Of a stretch of DNA of 64,000 nucleotides, positions 36,897 to 48,769 are shown piece by piece; position 1 is the stretch's first letter; every line of letters starts with the position of its first letter. This stretch comes from Sipunculus nudus (Eukaryota > Annelida > Sipuncula > Golfingiida > Sipunculidae). The notes below the pieces were generated by a model that saw only the letters and a program-made list of their open reading frames with translations, was not told the origin of the DNA and searched no databases. The stretch is from the NCBI GenBank assembly GCA_026874595.1, contig CM049310.1, positions 75,695,056 through 75,759,055 on the forward strand, given 5' to 3'. A program made the position numbers and the translations under genes.

Positions 36897-37475
36897 CTTT
36901 AATCTTCTACCATAAATTTATATTTTCTCCCTTGAAATGTAACTAATTTTCATAGCAAAAAAATGTGGACAGGAGGGAATGAAACGGACTATAGTTGTTC
37001 TTTTTATCAAGTTTCAATATCTGCATGGTCCTTGCATTCCTGTTCACACTTGAGAGTCATTTTCAGACAATCGTGTTCATGTATGACATACAGTATTTTC
37101 AGGGGTAATAAAGGGTGCTGAATCCACATCTGCTGTTTATATACCTAGCTCGCACATGACCACAAGGGCCTAGTATTGGTGTTTACCATGGCAACCTAGG
37201 TTAATTTGGCAAATATGACGATGTTTAAATAAATTGCTATTACTCTGTTGGTTTTATACATAAACATTGGAATTAACTTCAAAATGCAGCAAATTGAAAG
37301 GGTTTTCCTTTAGGTGCAGTATTATGACATTGCATTATTCTGCTGAAGGTAAATATATGCTAATTATTGAGTTGATAATTATGATTTTTTCCTAAACATA
37401 TCGATAAATCCGTTCATCCTTTAAAATATAACTTCCTGTTAAACCTAAGTTCACAAACAAATATACATGTCATTT

Positions 37476-37910
37476 GTTGCCTCCGCCGGGGGATCATCCC
37501 CGTTCGTGTGTGTGTGTGTTTGTGTGAGGGTGTGTTTGTGTGTGTTTGTGTGTGTTTGTGTTTGTTCAAACCATAACTCACGCAATCAGGAACATAATCT
37601 CATGAACTTTCCAGGGCATTTCAAGAATGGAACAATGAAGGATCGATTAGATTTTGGTGTAGATACAGCAAATTATAAGGATTCAGGAATGTCATTAAGG
37701 AATATTCACAAATGTAGAGTCACTTATGCACAAATGAACCTTGGAATATTGACCGAATAAGTGAATGCAAACATGGTTTTGAATGCATCCCCCAATATTG
37801 CGACTATAGGGACCAAACCCATCCAAACCCCCCACCCCCAACACACACACAAATACCATGGCAAAGGCTTGCATACCTTAGAATGCAGATTTTTAGTTCT
37901 CAATCATTCT
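37476..37910 (+). repeat. CCTCCGCCAGGAGG repeat family, copy 3
   Basis: CCTCCGCCGGGGGATCATCC, a GT-rich variable part (37505-37565), CATAACTCACGCAATCAGGA, CATGAACTTTCCAGGGCATT and a 3' block GGCTTGCATACCTTAGAATGC. It has the same order of blocks as 63567-63925 and lies between the two 280-bp direct repeats. Confidence 0.75.
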
Positions 37911-37925
37911 GTCACAGTTGGACCA

Positions 37926-38208
37926 TATAAAACAAGAAGTAAAGCAAAGACGACCACAGGCCTATATATGAATTAACAATGCTTTTAGAGCAAAAGCTCT
38001 GCATGGGTCAAGCCCCTTGCAGTCCAGGCAAATCGGTTCGCCTGTGCATATACAGAAGCTTATAAGCATGTCTTATAAGACATCTTATTATTCAAAATGA
38101 CGCCACAAGAAATGTAGGTGTCACCAGCAAAGGATAGGACCATGATACGCACATATACTGTGTGCTTGATGAGCTAGGTCCAACAAAACCATATGATCAA
38201 GTCTCTTT
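37926..38208 (+). repeat. 280-bp direct repeat, copy 2
   Basis: Second copy of 36616-36896, about 1.03 kb away, with a few substitutions and small indels. Confidence 0.85.
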
Positions 38209-38319
38209 TACCCGGAACCATTCAGGAACATAACACAAGTAACTGCGACATAAGACGTACTCTCTGAGGAGTGTTCTAAAGATTTCCACAGTTTGCTTTA
38301 AATGTTCTGGATAATGCCT

Positions 38320-39720
38320 AGCTCACATTTACACCGGGAACCGTAACGTTTTTATCAACCCGGTGGCTTACCGAACGGTCACCGTATTTTTGATTTACCG
38401 TGATTTTTCATCCCACGTTGTTTGCGCACACATAATATACGGCGACCGTACGGTAACCTCCGAAGCTTGGTTGGTTAAAGCCTAGGTCACAACCGGGATA
38501 CGGTCGCCGTACGGCGAGTGTTTTGGGCTTTTCCGTGCGTTTTACAAAGGGCGCGGGGACTCCGCAACGACCGTAACTGACATTAGCGCAAGCGCTTAAG
38601 TTGATGCGGCGGCCGTGCGTCAGGCAGCCACCTACAGCTCCGTACGGGCACCTTACAGTAAACGTGCGGATGTCGTAGGATACCCGTGCGATTTTTAACG
38701 CCTGCTCGGCTACCCGGGAGACGCAGAGCGTACCTGCGGCTGTCGTAAGGGGTCTTTGCGGCTTCCGTAAGGTTATCTTGCGGCGTCCGCAGGGTTAGCT
38801 TACTTTACCGTGTGAAGGCCGTGAGAATGAGGAGGACACCCTGCTGTTCCCGCATGTCGGCCGCATAAGTATTCCTGCGGTTTCAAAAACCGAACGGTGA
38901 TCTATGGTGTGCTGTGGCCGCGGCGGGTTGTGACCAAGGCTTAAGTATTCCTGAGGTCCCCAAAACCGTGCGGTACTCTACGGTGTTGGGTGACCGCAGC
39001 GGGTTGTGACCGAGGCTTTAAGCGTTTGCGCTAATGACAGTTACGGTTCTTGCGGAGTCCCTGCGGTCTTGGAAAAACGCTTGGTTGCTGTACGCACCGC
39101 ACGGTATAGCCCTTATCACCCGCCGTACGCCGACCGTATCCTGGTTGTGAACGAGGCTTAAGGGGGCCCTCCGGGAACCGTAAGATGACCGTGCGGGTTC
39201 TTTGTATGAAGCAAGTACACCCTACGGTCGGTGACCGGAAGGGTATTTCCTGCTTTATATTTTGCTCAGTTTTTAAACAACAGTCATTTGTTCAACATGA
39301 AACCAAAGAATAAGAAAGGGAAAGTAATGTGCAAGTCGAGGTGAAAGACGTCAAGTGGCGAAGATGTTGATGTGACGAAAAGCAAAATGAAACATGAGGA
39401 TCTTATCGTGGATTATTTTGAGGGGTATCCTTGCTTCTACGCGAAGGCTTAGAGGCACCGCGCGGTAGCCATTCGACTTTTCATATATCACGCAGGGCCC
39501 TTATGGAGACCGTATTTTGGCTATCGCACAGTGTCTGTTCGGCAATGCCTGACACCGCAAGGCGCCCGTAGGAATATTGTCGAGGAAATTACCTGGACAA
39601 TCATACGGGTGTCGCACGGACACCGCCCGGTGCCCGTAAGGTGACTGTATGGGCCGACTACGGCTTTTTTACGGCGTTTCTACGGACTTACGGTTGGTTG
39701 GAAACGCCGGTATATTTAAG
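38320..39720. repeat. GC-rich zone dense in CCGTACGG-like words
   Basis: Around the element above, the sequence keeps the same texture: CCGTA(A/C)GG, ACCGTGCGG and GGTGACCG(T/G) words recur every few tens of bases on both strands. 38325-38350 (GCTCACATTTACACCGGGAA) resembles the element's left end, so older copies may be nested here. Composition differs sharply from the AT-rich surroundings. Confidence 0.6.
38479..39157. mobile_element. GC-rich inverted-repeat element flanked by TTAA
   Basis: The left arm (38479-38610: AGCCTAGGTCACAACCGGG, TACGGTCGCCGTACGG, TTAGCGCAAGCGCTTAA) is mirrored by the right arm (39018-39157). TTAA lies at both outer borders (38475-38478, 39158-39161), as for piggyBac- or Kolobok-type insertion. 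Inside, a block of about 76 bp (38867-38942, 38943-39019) is tandemly duplicated, and each copy ends GGGTTGTGACC(A/G)AGGCTT, an internal copy of the right end. No coding capacity. Confidence 0.7.
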
Positions 39721-40155
39721 CGCAGCCGGTTTAAAAATTAATTATTTTGTTATTGCAAGGGGAGTAAATAATGTAAGACATGCAGAAAGACGTTAAATGT
39801 TTTAATGTACATATATCGGCTATACCAAGGTGAATTTTTAGTGACTTTATAGATTAAATGTTGGCCTTTTTTTTTTCTTTTTTTTTTTCTTTTCTTTTTG
39901 CCGGGAGTGAAAGTGATACGCTTGTGGCTGTTGAAAAAGTTTTACGGCTAGCGATGTCTGTCATCTATTTTGTAAATTACCAGTCATCTCAAGAATGAGA
40001 TGGAAGATGCACAGCCTCATTTTTCTTAATTAAATTAGAAGCTCAGGGGTTCAACTTAAGTTTTGTGTTTAATGTAATGCCAGACACTCAATGAAAAATA
40101 TTCCCCATGTGTGGATAATATACACCCTATAGGATAATATAATGATTCTATAAAT

Positions 40156-43100
40156 TAGTGATGGAGGACCCAGACTCGGACTTGTACTCGAACGTTCTGG
40201 ACTCGGAATCGGAGGTAAGGACTCGAGAAATCAGGCCGAGTCCATTTCGACTCCAGCAGAAGGAAACCTCTGGTATCACGTGTCATATATCAGGTATTTT
40301 TATATAAGTGTGTGAAATACAAACAGAGTGTTACAAACAAACCGTGTATACCAAGCTTAAGGTCTGTATCGGGAGCTATATGTAATTAAACCTCAGGGTA
40401 AAAGGCATGTGTAAACTAACATAAAAATACTTATTTTAATCTCAAGTTCAATTTTAAATTTCTTTTTATAAAGATATTTATATTGGACTCGGACTTGGAC
40501 CCGGGTTCCAGATGACTCGGACTCTAAGAAGTTGGACTTGGACTCGAACCTCAAGGACTCGGACTTGTGGAGCCTGGACTCGGACTTGTGGAGCCTTGAC
40601 TCGGACTTGTGGAGCCTTGACTCGGACTTGTGGAGCCTGGACTGGGACTTGTGGAGCCTGGACTGGGACTTGTGGAGCCTGGACTGGGACTTGTGGAGCC
40701 TGGACTTGGACTTGTGGAGCCTGGACTGGGACTTGTGGATCCTGGACTTGGACTTGTGGAGCCTGGACTGGGACTTGTGGATCCTGGACTCGAACTTGTG
40801 GATCCTGGACTGGGACTTTTGGATCATAGACTCGGACTTGTGGAGCCTAGACTCGGACTTGTGGAGCCTGGACTCGGACTTGTGGAGCCTGGACTCGGAC
40901 TTGTGGAGCCTGGACTCGGACTTGTGGAGCCTGGACTCGAAATTGTGGATCATGGACTTGTGGAGCCTGGACTCGAACTTGTGGAGCCTGGACTCGGACT
41001 TGTGGAGCCTGGACTGGGACTTGTGGATCCTGGACTCGGACTTGTGGAGCCTGGACTGGGACTTGTGGATCCTGGACTCGAACTTGTGGATCCTGGACTC
41101 GGACTTTTGGATCCTAGACTCGGACTTTTGGAGCCTGGACTCGGACTTGTGGAGCCTGGACTCGGACTTGTGGAGCCTGGACTCGGACTTGTTGAGTCTG
41201 GACTCGGACTTGTGGAGCCTGGACTCGGACTTGTGGAGCCTGGACTGGGACTTGTGGAGCCTGGACTGGGACTTGTGGATCCTGGACTCGGACTTGTGGA
41301 GCCTGGACTCGGACTTGTGGATCCTGGACTCGAAATTGTGGATCCTGGACTTGGACTTGTGGAGCCTGGACTCGGACTTTTGGATCCTAGACTCGGACTT
41401 GTGGAGCCTGGACTCGGACTTGTGGAGCCTGGACTCGGACTTGTGGAGCCTGGACTCGAAATTGTGTATCATGGACTCGGACTTGTGGAGCCTGGACTCG
41501 GACATGTGGAGCCTGGACTCGGACTTGTGGATTCTGGACTCGAAATTGTGGATCCTGGACTTGGACTTGTGGAGCCTGGACTCGGACTTTTGGATCCTAG
41601 ACTCGGACTTGTGGAGCCTAGACTCGGACTTGTGGAGCCTGGACTCGGACTTGTGGAGCATGGACTCGGACTTGTGGAGCCTGGACTCGGACTTGTGGAG
41701 CCTGGACTCGGACTTGTGGATTCTGGACTCGAAATTGTGGATCCTGGACTTGGACTTGTGGAGCCTGGACTCGGACTTTTGGATCCTAGACTCGGACTTG
41801 TGGAGCCTAGACTCGGACTTGTGGAGCCTAGACTCGGACTTGTGGAGCCTGGACTCGGACTTGTGGAGCCTGGACTCGAAATTGTGGATCCTGGACTCGG
41901 ACTTGTGGAGCATGGACTCGGACATGTGGATCCTGGACTCGGACTTGTGGAGCCTGGACTTGGACTTGTGGAGCCTGGACTCGGACTTGTGGAGCCTGGA
42001 CTCGGACATGTGGAGCCTGGACTCGGACTTGTGGATTCTGGACTCGAAATTGTGGATCCTGGACTTGGACTTGTGGAGACTGGACTCGGACTTTTGGATC
42101 CTAGACTCGGACTTGTGGAGCCTAGACTCGAACTTGTGGAGCCTAGACTCGGACTTGTGGAGCCTGGACTCGGACTTGTGGAGCCTGGACTCGGACTTGT
42201 GGAGCCTGGACTCGAAATTGTGGATCCTGGACTCGGACTTGTGGAGCATGGACTCGGACATGTGGATCCTGGACTCGGACTTGTTGAGCCTAGACTCGGA
42301 CTTGTGGAGCCTAGACTCGGACTTGTGGAGCCTGGACTCGGACTTGTGGAGCCTGGACTCGGACTTGTGGAGCCTGGACTCGGACTTGTGGAGCCTGGAC
42401 TCGAAATTGTGGATCATGGACTCGGACTTGTGGAGCCTTGACTCGGACTTGTGGATTCTGGACTCGAAATTGTGGATCCTGGACTTGGACTTGTGGAGCC
42501 TGGACTCGGACTTTTGGATCCTAGACTCGGACTTGTGGAGCCTAGACTCGGACTTGTGGAGCCTGGACTCGGACTGGTGGAGCCTGGACTCGGACTTGTG
42601 GAGCCTGGACTCGGACTTGTGGAGCCTGGACTCGGAATTATGGAGCCTGGACTCGAACTTGTGGAGCCTGGACTCGAAATTGTGGATCCTGGACTCGGAC
42701 TTGTGGAGCATGGACTCGGACATGTGGATCCTGGACTCGGACTTGTCGAGCCTGGACTTGGACTTGTGGAGCCTAGACTCGGACTTGTGGAGCCTGGACT
42801 CGGACTTGTGGATTCTGGACTCGAAATTGTGGATCCAGGACTTGGACTTGTGGAGCCTGGACTCGGACTTGTGGAGCCTAGACTCGGACTTGTGGAGCCT
42901 GGACTAGGACTTGTGGATCCTGGACTCGGACTTGTGGAGCCTGGACTCGAAATTGTGGATCCTGGACTCGGACTTGTGGAGCATGGACTCGGACATGTGG
43001 ATCCTGGACTCGGACTTGTGGATCCTGGACTCGAACTTGTGGAGCCTGGACTCGGACTTGTGGAGCCTGGACTCGGACTTGTGGAGCCTGGACTCGGACT

Positions 43101-44069
43101 TGTGGATTCTGGACTCGAAATTGTGGATCCTGGACTTGGACTTGTGGAGCCTGGACTCGGACTTTTGGATCCTAGACTCGGACTTGTGGAGCCTAGACTC
43201 GGACTTGTGGAGCCTAGACTCGGACTTGTGGAGCCTGGACTCGGACTTGTGGAGCCTGGACTCGGACTTGTGGAGCCTGGACTCGAAATTGTGGATCCTG
43301 GACTCGGACTTGTGGAGCATGGACTCGGACATGTGGATCCTGGACTCGGACTTATGGAGCCTGGACTTGGACTTGTGGAGCCTGGACTCGGACTTGTGGA
43401 GCCTGGACTCGGACTTGTGGAGCCTGGACCCGGACTTGTGGATTCTGGACTCGAAATTGTGGATCCTGGACTTGGACTTGTGGAGCCTGGACTCGGACTT
43501 TTGGATCCTAGACTCGGACTTGTGGAGCCTGGACTCGGACTTGTGGAGCCTGGACTCGGACTTGTGGAGCCTGGACTCGAAATTGTGGATCCGGGACTCG
43601 GACTTGTGGAGCATGGACTCGGACATGTGGATCCTGGACTCGGACTTGTGGAGCCTGGACTTGGACTTGTGGAGCCTGGACTCGGACTTGTGGAGCCTGG
43701 ACTCGGACTTGTGGATTCTGGACTCGAAATTGTGGATCCTGGACTTGGACTTGTGGAGCCTGGACTCGGACTTTTAGATCCTAGACTCGGACTGTGGAGC
43801 CTAGACTCGGACTTGTGGAGCCTAGACTCGGACTTGTGGAGCCTGGACTCGGACTTGTGGAGCCTGGACTCGGACTTGTGGATCCTGGACTCGAAATTGT
43901 GGATCCTGGACTCGGACTTGTGGAGGATGGACTCGGACATGTGGATCCTGGACTCGGACTTGTGGAGCCTGGACTCGGACTTGTGGAGCCTGGACTCGGA
44001 CTTGTGGAGCCTGGACTCGGACTTGCACTCGGACTCGGGTGGTCTGGACTCGACTAGACTCGATCACAG
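40156..44069 (+). mobile_element. hAT-like MITE with an expanded 21-bp core
   Basis: Ends TAGTGATGGAGG and CGATCACAG are an imperfect inverted pair. CTATAAAT (40148-40155) and CTAGAAAT (44070-44077) flank it, an 8-bp duplication with one mismatch that fits the hAT preference nTnnnnAn. The left 390 bp match the unexpanded copy at 23001-23544 (inverted). The rest is the minisatellite listed next. No transposase. Confidence 0.65.
40553..44030. repeat. 21-bp minisatellite, about 165 copies
   Basis: The unit is GGACTCGGACTTG followed by TGGAGCCT. Variants (TGGATCCT, TCGAAATTG, TCGGACATG, TTGGACTTG) are arranged in a higher-order pattern: the marker GGATTCTGGACTCGAAA recurs at 41530, 41719, 42034, 42454, 42811, 43105, 43441 and 43714, at distances of 9, 15, 20, 17, 14, 16 and 13 whole units with no net indel. 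Because 21 is a multiple of three and the unit has no stop in most frames, very long open frames appear on both strands (up to about 790 codons, heptads such as LWSLDSD, GLGLVEP, SESRLHK). They lack any non-repetitive domain and are judged non-genic. Confidence 0.95.
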
Positions 44070-44334
44070 CTAGAAATTGACCCAGTTAACCTAGAGGGAG
44101 CTGAATCGGGGATATTCGGTTCCAAAGTCTAACACGAGGCTGTTTAATGTGAGTTCTGCTCATTGCCAACGTCATACTCGTGTCATCATACTTTATTTCA
44201 ATGTGGGTCTTTATGCGTTGTTATAACTGCTTAAAGGGGCCTATTCCGATATATGACGGTCAATAACTTAAGATAATCCCTTGAACCTTTTATAGAAAAA
44301 ATAGGCGGGAAAACGCTTTTCCCACCACACGTAG

Positions 44335-44475
44335 ATTGTTCATTTTGTTTATATCCACGTGTTTATTACCTGTGGGGCGTCCGCTATAAAATAACCCAAA
44401 TAAAAAATAATTATATCTGGTGGCAGGTCATAAAACAAGAGTTTTGCAAAGGGCGTTTTGCAACAAATGACTTTC
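44335..44475 (-). repeat. Dispersed repeat (GCAAAACTC family)
   Basis: The minus strand has CGCCCTTTGCAAAACTC and TATAAACACG/TGGATATAAACAAAATG, matching 31505-31640. Confidence 0.55.
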
Positions 44476-44669
44476 CACAAATATGCTCCTAATCACCTTA
44501 GATTACATGGTTTTTCTGTTTGTAAATATCGATGTATTTGCCGTGTTTACTAACAGCTTATAGATAAGCAAGCTCATGTGTCAATCACAGAGGTGTTATA
44601 AGAACTATTCTTAAGAGGATTTATCCACAGTTCATTAATACCTACGCAGAATAAGGAAAAAAAAAGAGC

Positions 44670-45160
44670 ACCGCAAACGTGCATAATACGCCCGTCGTGT
44701 ATCTGGTGACCTCTGGCCTAATTAAATATGCGTGAATTTTATGAGAAAGTAATTCAAGTGAGAAACTCTATTGGTAAATATATATAATGAGTTTATGAAA
44801 ATTTAGGTGCCTCCAAAGTACGGTGACCTCTGAGCTTATAAAATAGATTTTGCTGGAAATCGAACACAAGCGAGATATTTTATTGATTAACATTTCTGAT
44901 GAGTTTTATCAAAATCCTTTATATTCTTCGTAAGTTATCGTGGTGACACCACAAAGTAGCCGAGTAACCCGTGACCTAATTAAATATGCGTGGATGTTGC
45001 CCATTATCGATCTGGGGCGAGATAATCTGTTGGTAAGTAGCAACAGTGAGTCCCTTGAAAATCCATCAAAGCCCCGCTAAGTTACCGCGGCGACTCCAAA
45101 AGTTGACGGAAAGACGGACGGGCCGTGGGTATACCATAATACTCCCGTCATAAAATTCAA
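44670..45160 (+). repeat. Dispersed repeat with about 145-bp inner units
   Basis: CATAATAC(G/T)CCCGTC occurs at both ends (about 44681 and 45137). Between them are three diverged units marked by GTGACCTCTGGCCTAATTAA, GGTGACCTCTGAGCTTAT and CCGTGACCTAATTAA, the first and third sharing AAATATGCGTG. The 3' part ends in GACGGAAAGACGGACGG. Family not identified. Confidence 0.6.
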
Positions 45161-46059
45161 GTAAATACTACAGAAAAGGTAAGTGATAAGCTGGTTTTAA
45201 TTTTAAACTATAAAACTGTCGGCAGTTTCAAACTGTTATAACATACTCGGTATGCCTAACTACCTGTAAACCCGGCGTTTGTGAAATTTGGTTGCACATC
45301 CTTTTCCTTACCGGTATATCCAGGGGCAGACAGAGGACTAGAAGGGGGGGGGGGTTATATACGTTTGCCAGGGATATCAGTAGACTTAATAGAGATAGAG
45401 AATTAAACGGTGAAAGGCTTACATTAAGCACGTGTATTAATTTCTTTAATTTTATATATTCTTTTTATTAGACCTATAATTGTTTTTTTCTACTGTTCTT
45501 ATTTAAAAAGGGAAAATCAAACTAACCAAAGTTTTATTAATGACACATGATTATTTATATATTTCCATCAACAGCTGGTGATCTTTCAACTGCCATATAC
45601 ATGCAATTAACCGACCTGACAGGGCCATTCTACAATACATTCCTTAGCAATGTACATTATGGTAGTACAGCTTCCAGCAGCTACATATACGTTCACAAGG
45701 TTGGCAAGCACAAAGCAAATGACAATAAAATATAAGGGAACACTTTTTAATGAATAGCGTTCTCCGTGTATAACTGTTATATTACGCTTGGTTCTCAGAG
45801 TAACAAAGTTACGCGGAAGTTAAAGGTTTACTATATATTCAAGCTCCAGTACAACCAAAAACTTCCGTATATATGTCCAGTTCTTGGTAAACACCATGCT
45901 GTTTATACTCGTTGAACCTGTTGCACATGGCACCACTAGCACCTAAGGTTTCATCCTGAATCCTGCGCAAATTTTTGACATAATATAGATTATTTTTATA
46001 TAGCCACATAACCAAAATTTACGTTCACTGGTGCCCTAAATTATGAATCACTTGCCTAC
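45161..46059. other. No gene seen
   Basis: AT-rich with a poly-G tract near 45345. No motif-bearing frame. Confidence 0.45.
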
Positions 46060-46320
46060 TGCGCAAGACTTTTCTAGTATTTCAATTATCCAATCAAATC
46101 CTTTCATTTAGGAGATCAGCCAATAAACAGACGGCAGATACCTTGCGAGACCTAAGTGAATGGTCGTATAATCTGTCGACTAGATTTTCCCTCCATTTCA
46201 TAGATTGCAGACTAATTAACTTGATTTATGAACTGAAGATCATGGCCCAGGTTTTCTTCCTTGATTGCTACAGAGTGTGTTGGGAAAATGTACCTTATGA
46301 TGAATCATTCAAGTTTGCAC
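46060..46320 (+). repeat. Diverged direct duplication, left copy
   Basis: ATTATCCAATCA, GATCAGCCAATAAACAG(A)C, TTGGGAAAATGTACCTTATGATGAATCATTCAAG resembles 47535-47810 (CATTATCCAATCAGAAC, GTCAGCCAATCAGCAGTC, TTGGGAAATTGTATCTTATTATGAACC). Strongly diverged in between. Confidence 0.5.
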
Positions 46321-46322
46321 AA

Positions 46323-46806
46323 ACTTGGTTGGCTTTATATTCGCGAGGATAAAATTTCGCGATTTCCACTTTTCCATTGATTTGCGGGGGTTCGATTGTC
46401 GCGATGTCACCATACTTTAACCTATACAGATAATTTATCCTTTATTTTATGAAAAAGTTGACATGCCCGCACAATCTCTTCAATTTTTAGGTACCCAGCA
46501 CAAATTGAAGATTGTGAAATTCATATTCATTATAGACAATTAATGTAAAATATATCATATTATTTATAATATCAGTATTTTACATATAGGTAATATAAAA
46601 GATAACTGTTAATATTTATATGTCAAGAATTGCCTGACACTACAGGCATAGATAATATATGTGATATTTCAATGAGACTACTGTTTAAATCAATGTTTAC
46701 CTTTGTAGTACCGGCGTCTTATTCCCGAAGGTTTCATTTTCGCGATCATTTTCCTTTCGCCAATACCGCGAATTTATAATCCTCGCGAATATGAAGCGAA
46801 CAACAG
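46323..46806. mobile_element. TCGCGA-rich MITE, copy 2
   Basis: Left GGTTGGCTTTATATTCGCGAGG, about 45 bp of TTTCGCGATTT-rich sequence, and right CTCGCGAATATGAAGCG/AACAACAG with TA after it. It matches the arms of 8395-8824; the AT-rich centre differs in length (484 against 430 bp). The left terminus is less well conserved. Confidence 0.75.
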
Positions 46807-46914
46807 TATAATTCCGTATACTTTACGTTACAGATATATACTATAACAAAGACTTAATATAGACTTTACATTTTACATTTTGATTAGACGCACATTAGCG
46901 ATACCCTTATTTTA

Positions 46915-47410
46915 TCCGACAAAACAAAGTTTTGCGGGTACTATGTATTCACGCGGGTTCCGCCGCCCCCGCTGCTTTCGTTTCCGGAGAACTCCTCTAA
47001 GACCCTTGGACCGATCTTTCCGAAACCACCATAGTTATTCGCTCACATGTTAACTTGTGCATAACAAAGACTGGTGGCGCCACCTGCAATCCTTTTTGTG
47101 CAGTATGAATCTGGGTGTCGTAGTGATAAAAGCCTATATCTCAGGAGTGGTTCAATGTATTGGTCTGAAATCTGGCATGTTCATCAGTCTTGGAGAGTCT
47201 TCTAGTAGTCTACCTTCCTGTTTTCGTAGAATACATTGATGCACTTTCCTCAGGAGTGGTTTGCCGTATTGGCCTGCATGTCCAAAGATCTTGGATACTT
47301 CCATCTCTTACTCAAGATTGGTGGCGCCATCTGCAATTGTTTTTGCGTTGCGTCCATCCGTCCGTTTGCCATGGATGAAAATCTTTTGAAAATATTTATT
47401 GACTTATGTA
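46915..47410 (+). mobile_element. Helitron-like fragment (copy 2), 3' end missing
   Basis: Starts after A with TCCGACAAAACAAAGTTTTGCGGGTACTATG, the hairpin 5' end also seen at 58558, followed by GGAGAACTCCTCTAAGACCC and two core units with TGGTGGCGCCA(C/T)CTGCAA (47072, 47319) about 247 bp apart. It fades out near 47410 without the 3' hairpin and CTAG. Confidence 0.65.
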
Positions 47411-47534
47411 TTTTTTATCTAAGTGTGAAAATTTAAAAATATATCACTTACAACTACAGCGCCAGCAGTCTGCACAATATATTAAGGAATGTATACCTGC
47501 ATAAGAAATCGTACCTTTTGTAGGACGTCATTTG

Positions 47535-47810
47535 TTATCATGACCATATATGTCCTTGCTAGACTTTGTGTGGACCGGTAACCTGCCCTATTACAAAACA
47601 ATGGCCTGCGAAACAAGAAATATCATGTATCTACATTATCCAATCAGAACTTTCACAATCGGGCGTCAGCCAATCAGCAGTCAGACGGGCAAACATCTAG
47701 ACTTATACACTAAAGATAATGACCAATACAGGCCTTCTTTCTTGGTTTATTCTTATATTATCAAATGAATTGGGAAATTGTATCTTATTATGAACCATTC
47801 AAGCATGCAG
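47535..47810 (+). repeat. Diverged direct duplication, right copy
   Basis: Partner of 46060-46320. The MITE at 46323 and the Helitron-like fragment lie between the two copies. Confidence 0.5.
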
Positions 47811-48354
47811 GATCCTTTTCCCCACTTTTTGTTGGATATTTATATTACATTTGTAGAAATTCATTCATGCGTGTATAATTTAGCTATTCCCTGGTACTAT
47901 AGATAGTTATGACAATCATTTTACTTACACATCTTGAACGTTCTGCACATATTTTATCAGGACTACATTCATCGATATCCCGTTTGGTTATATTTTAACT
48001 TAAATATTTTTACAGAATGTATATATGTTTATACACATAAATAGGTTATATATTTTTTTCTTGCTATTTTTATAGCATTATCATTAGTCGTGAAAATTTC
48101 ATCTCCGTCCAATAGTTATCATCTGTTGTTAGTATCGCATCTCCTACCGTTTCAAATAGCTCCTTTTGTCATAATTCTTGTTTGTAACACTCTATGGGAA
48201 GAATTTAGAGGGCGATTACCTAATTTTCTTGAATAAATTCTTTTTTTCCCTTTTGGTGGAAGGAACTGCAACCATTATTTATATATGCCAAACTTTACCA
48301 TATCTTGTTTAGAGGTTTCGAAAGAACGGTCCAGTATGTGCATAGGTACACTGC

Positions 48355-48411
<57 letters not shown>

Positions 48412-48769
48412 ATTTTTTTTAATACAGAAGGCATTGGACAAGTTGAATGTCCTCTCTTTTTTGTCTTTTTTTCCTCTCTCACACACACACACATTTTCAT
48501 TCAAATAAAGAATGCATTTCTTCGTTTGTGAGTGATTTATTCTGTCAAAATAACTATAATTTAAGTCTAAATACAAATAAATAAATAAATAAATATAAAT
48601 AAATATATAATAAATATCATAATTCAAAATTTACCAACGGCCAGCGTCGGTGGTCTTCTTAATATTTAAAAAAAATAAATGAGTGCTTTGGAATTTCGGA
48701 TCATCAGCAATCATTGGCGTTTTGAGTCCCAGGTTAATGGGACTTCAATGGCGGATGTACAAGATGAGA
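47811..48769. other. 3' flank of IL-17 gene B; (CT)n tract
   Basis: No gene. (CT)n at about 48364-48411, a short CA run near 48480. On the minus strand an AATAAA signal at 48536-48541 lies about 230 nt after the IL-17 B stop. Confidence 0.55.

Noticed and set aside
36616-38208. LTR retrotransposon
   Set aside because: Direct repeats lack TG...CA ends, and no gag/pol or primer-binding site lies between them.
40532-42907. Repeat protein of about 790 residues
   Set aside because: Pure 21-bp minisatellite open in several frames on both strands. No signal, domain or exon structure, and the element is clearly a MITE.
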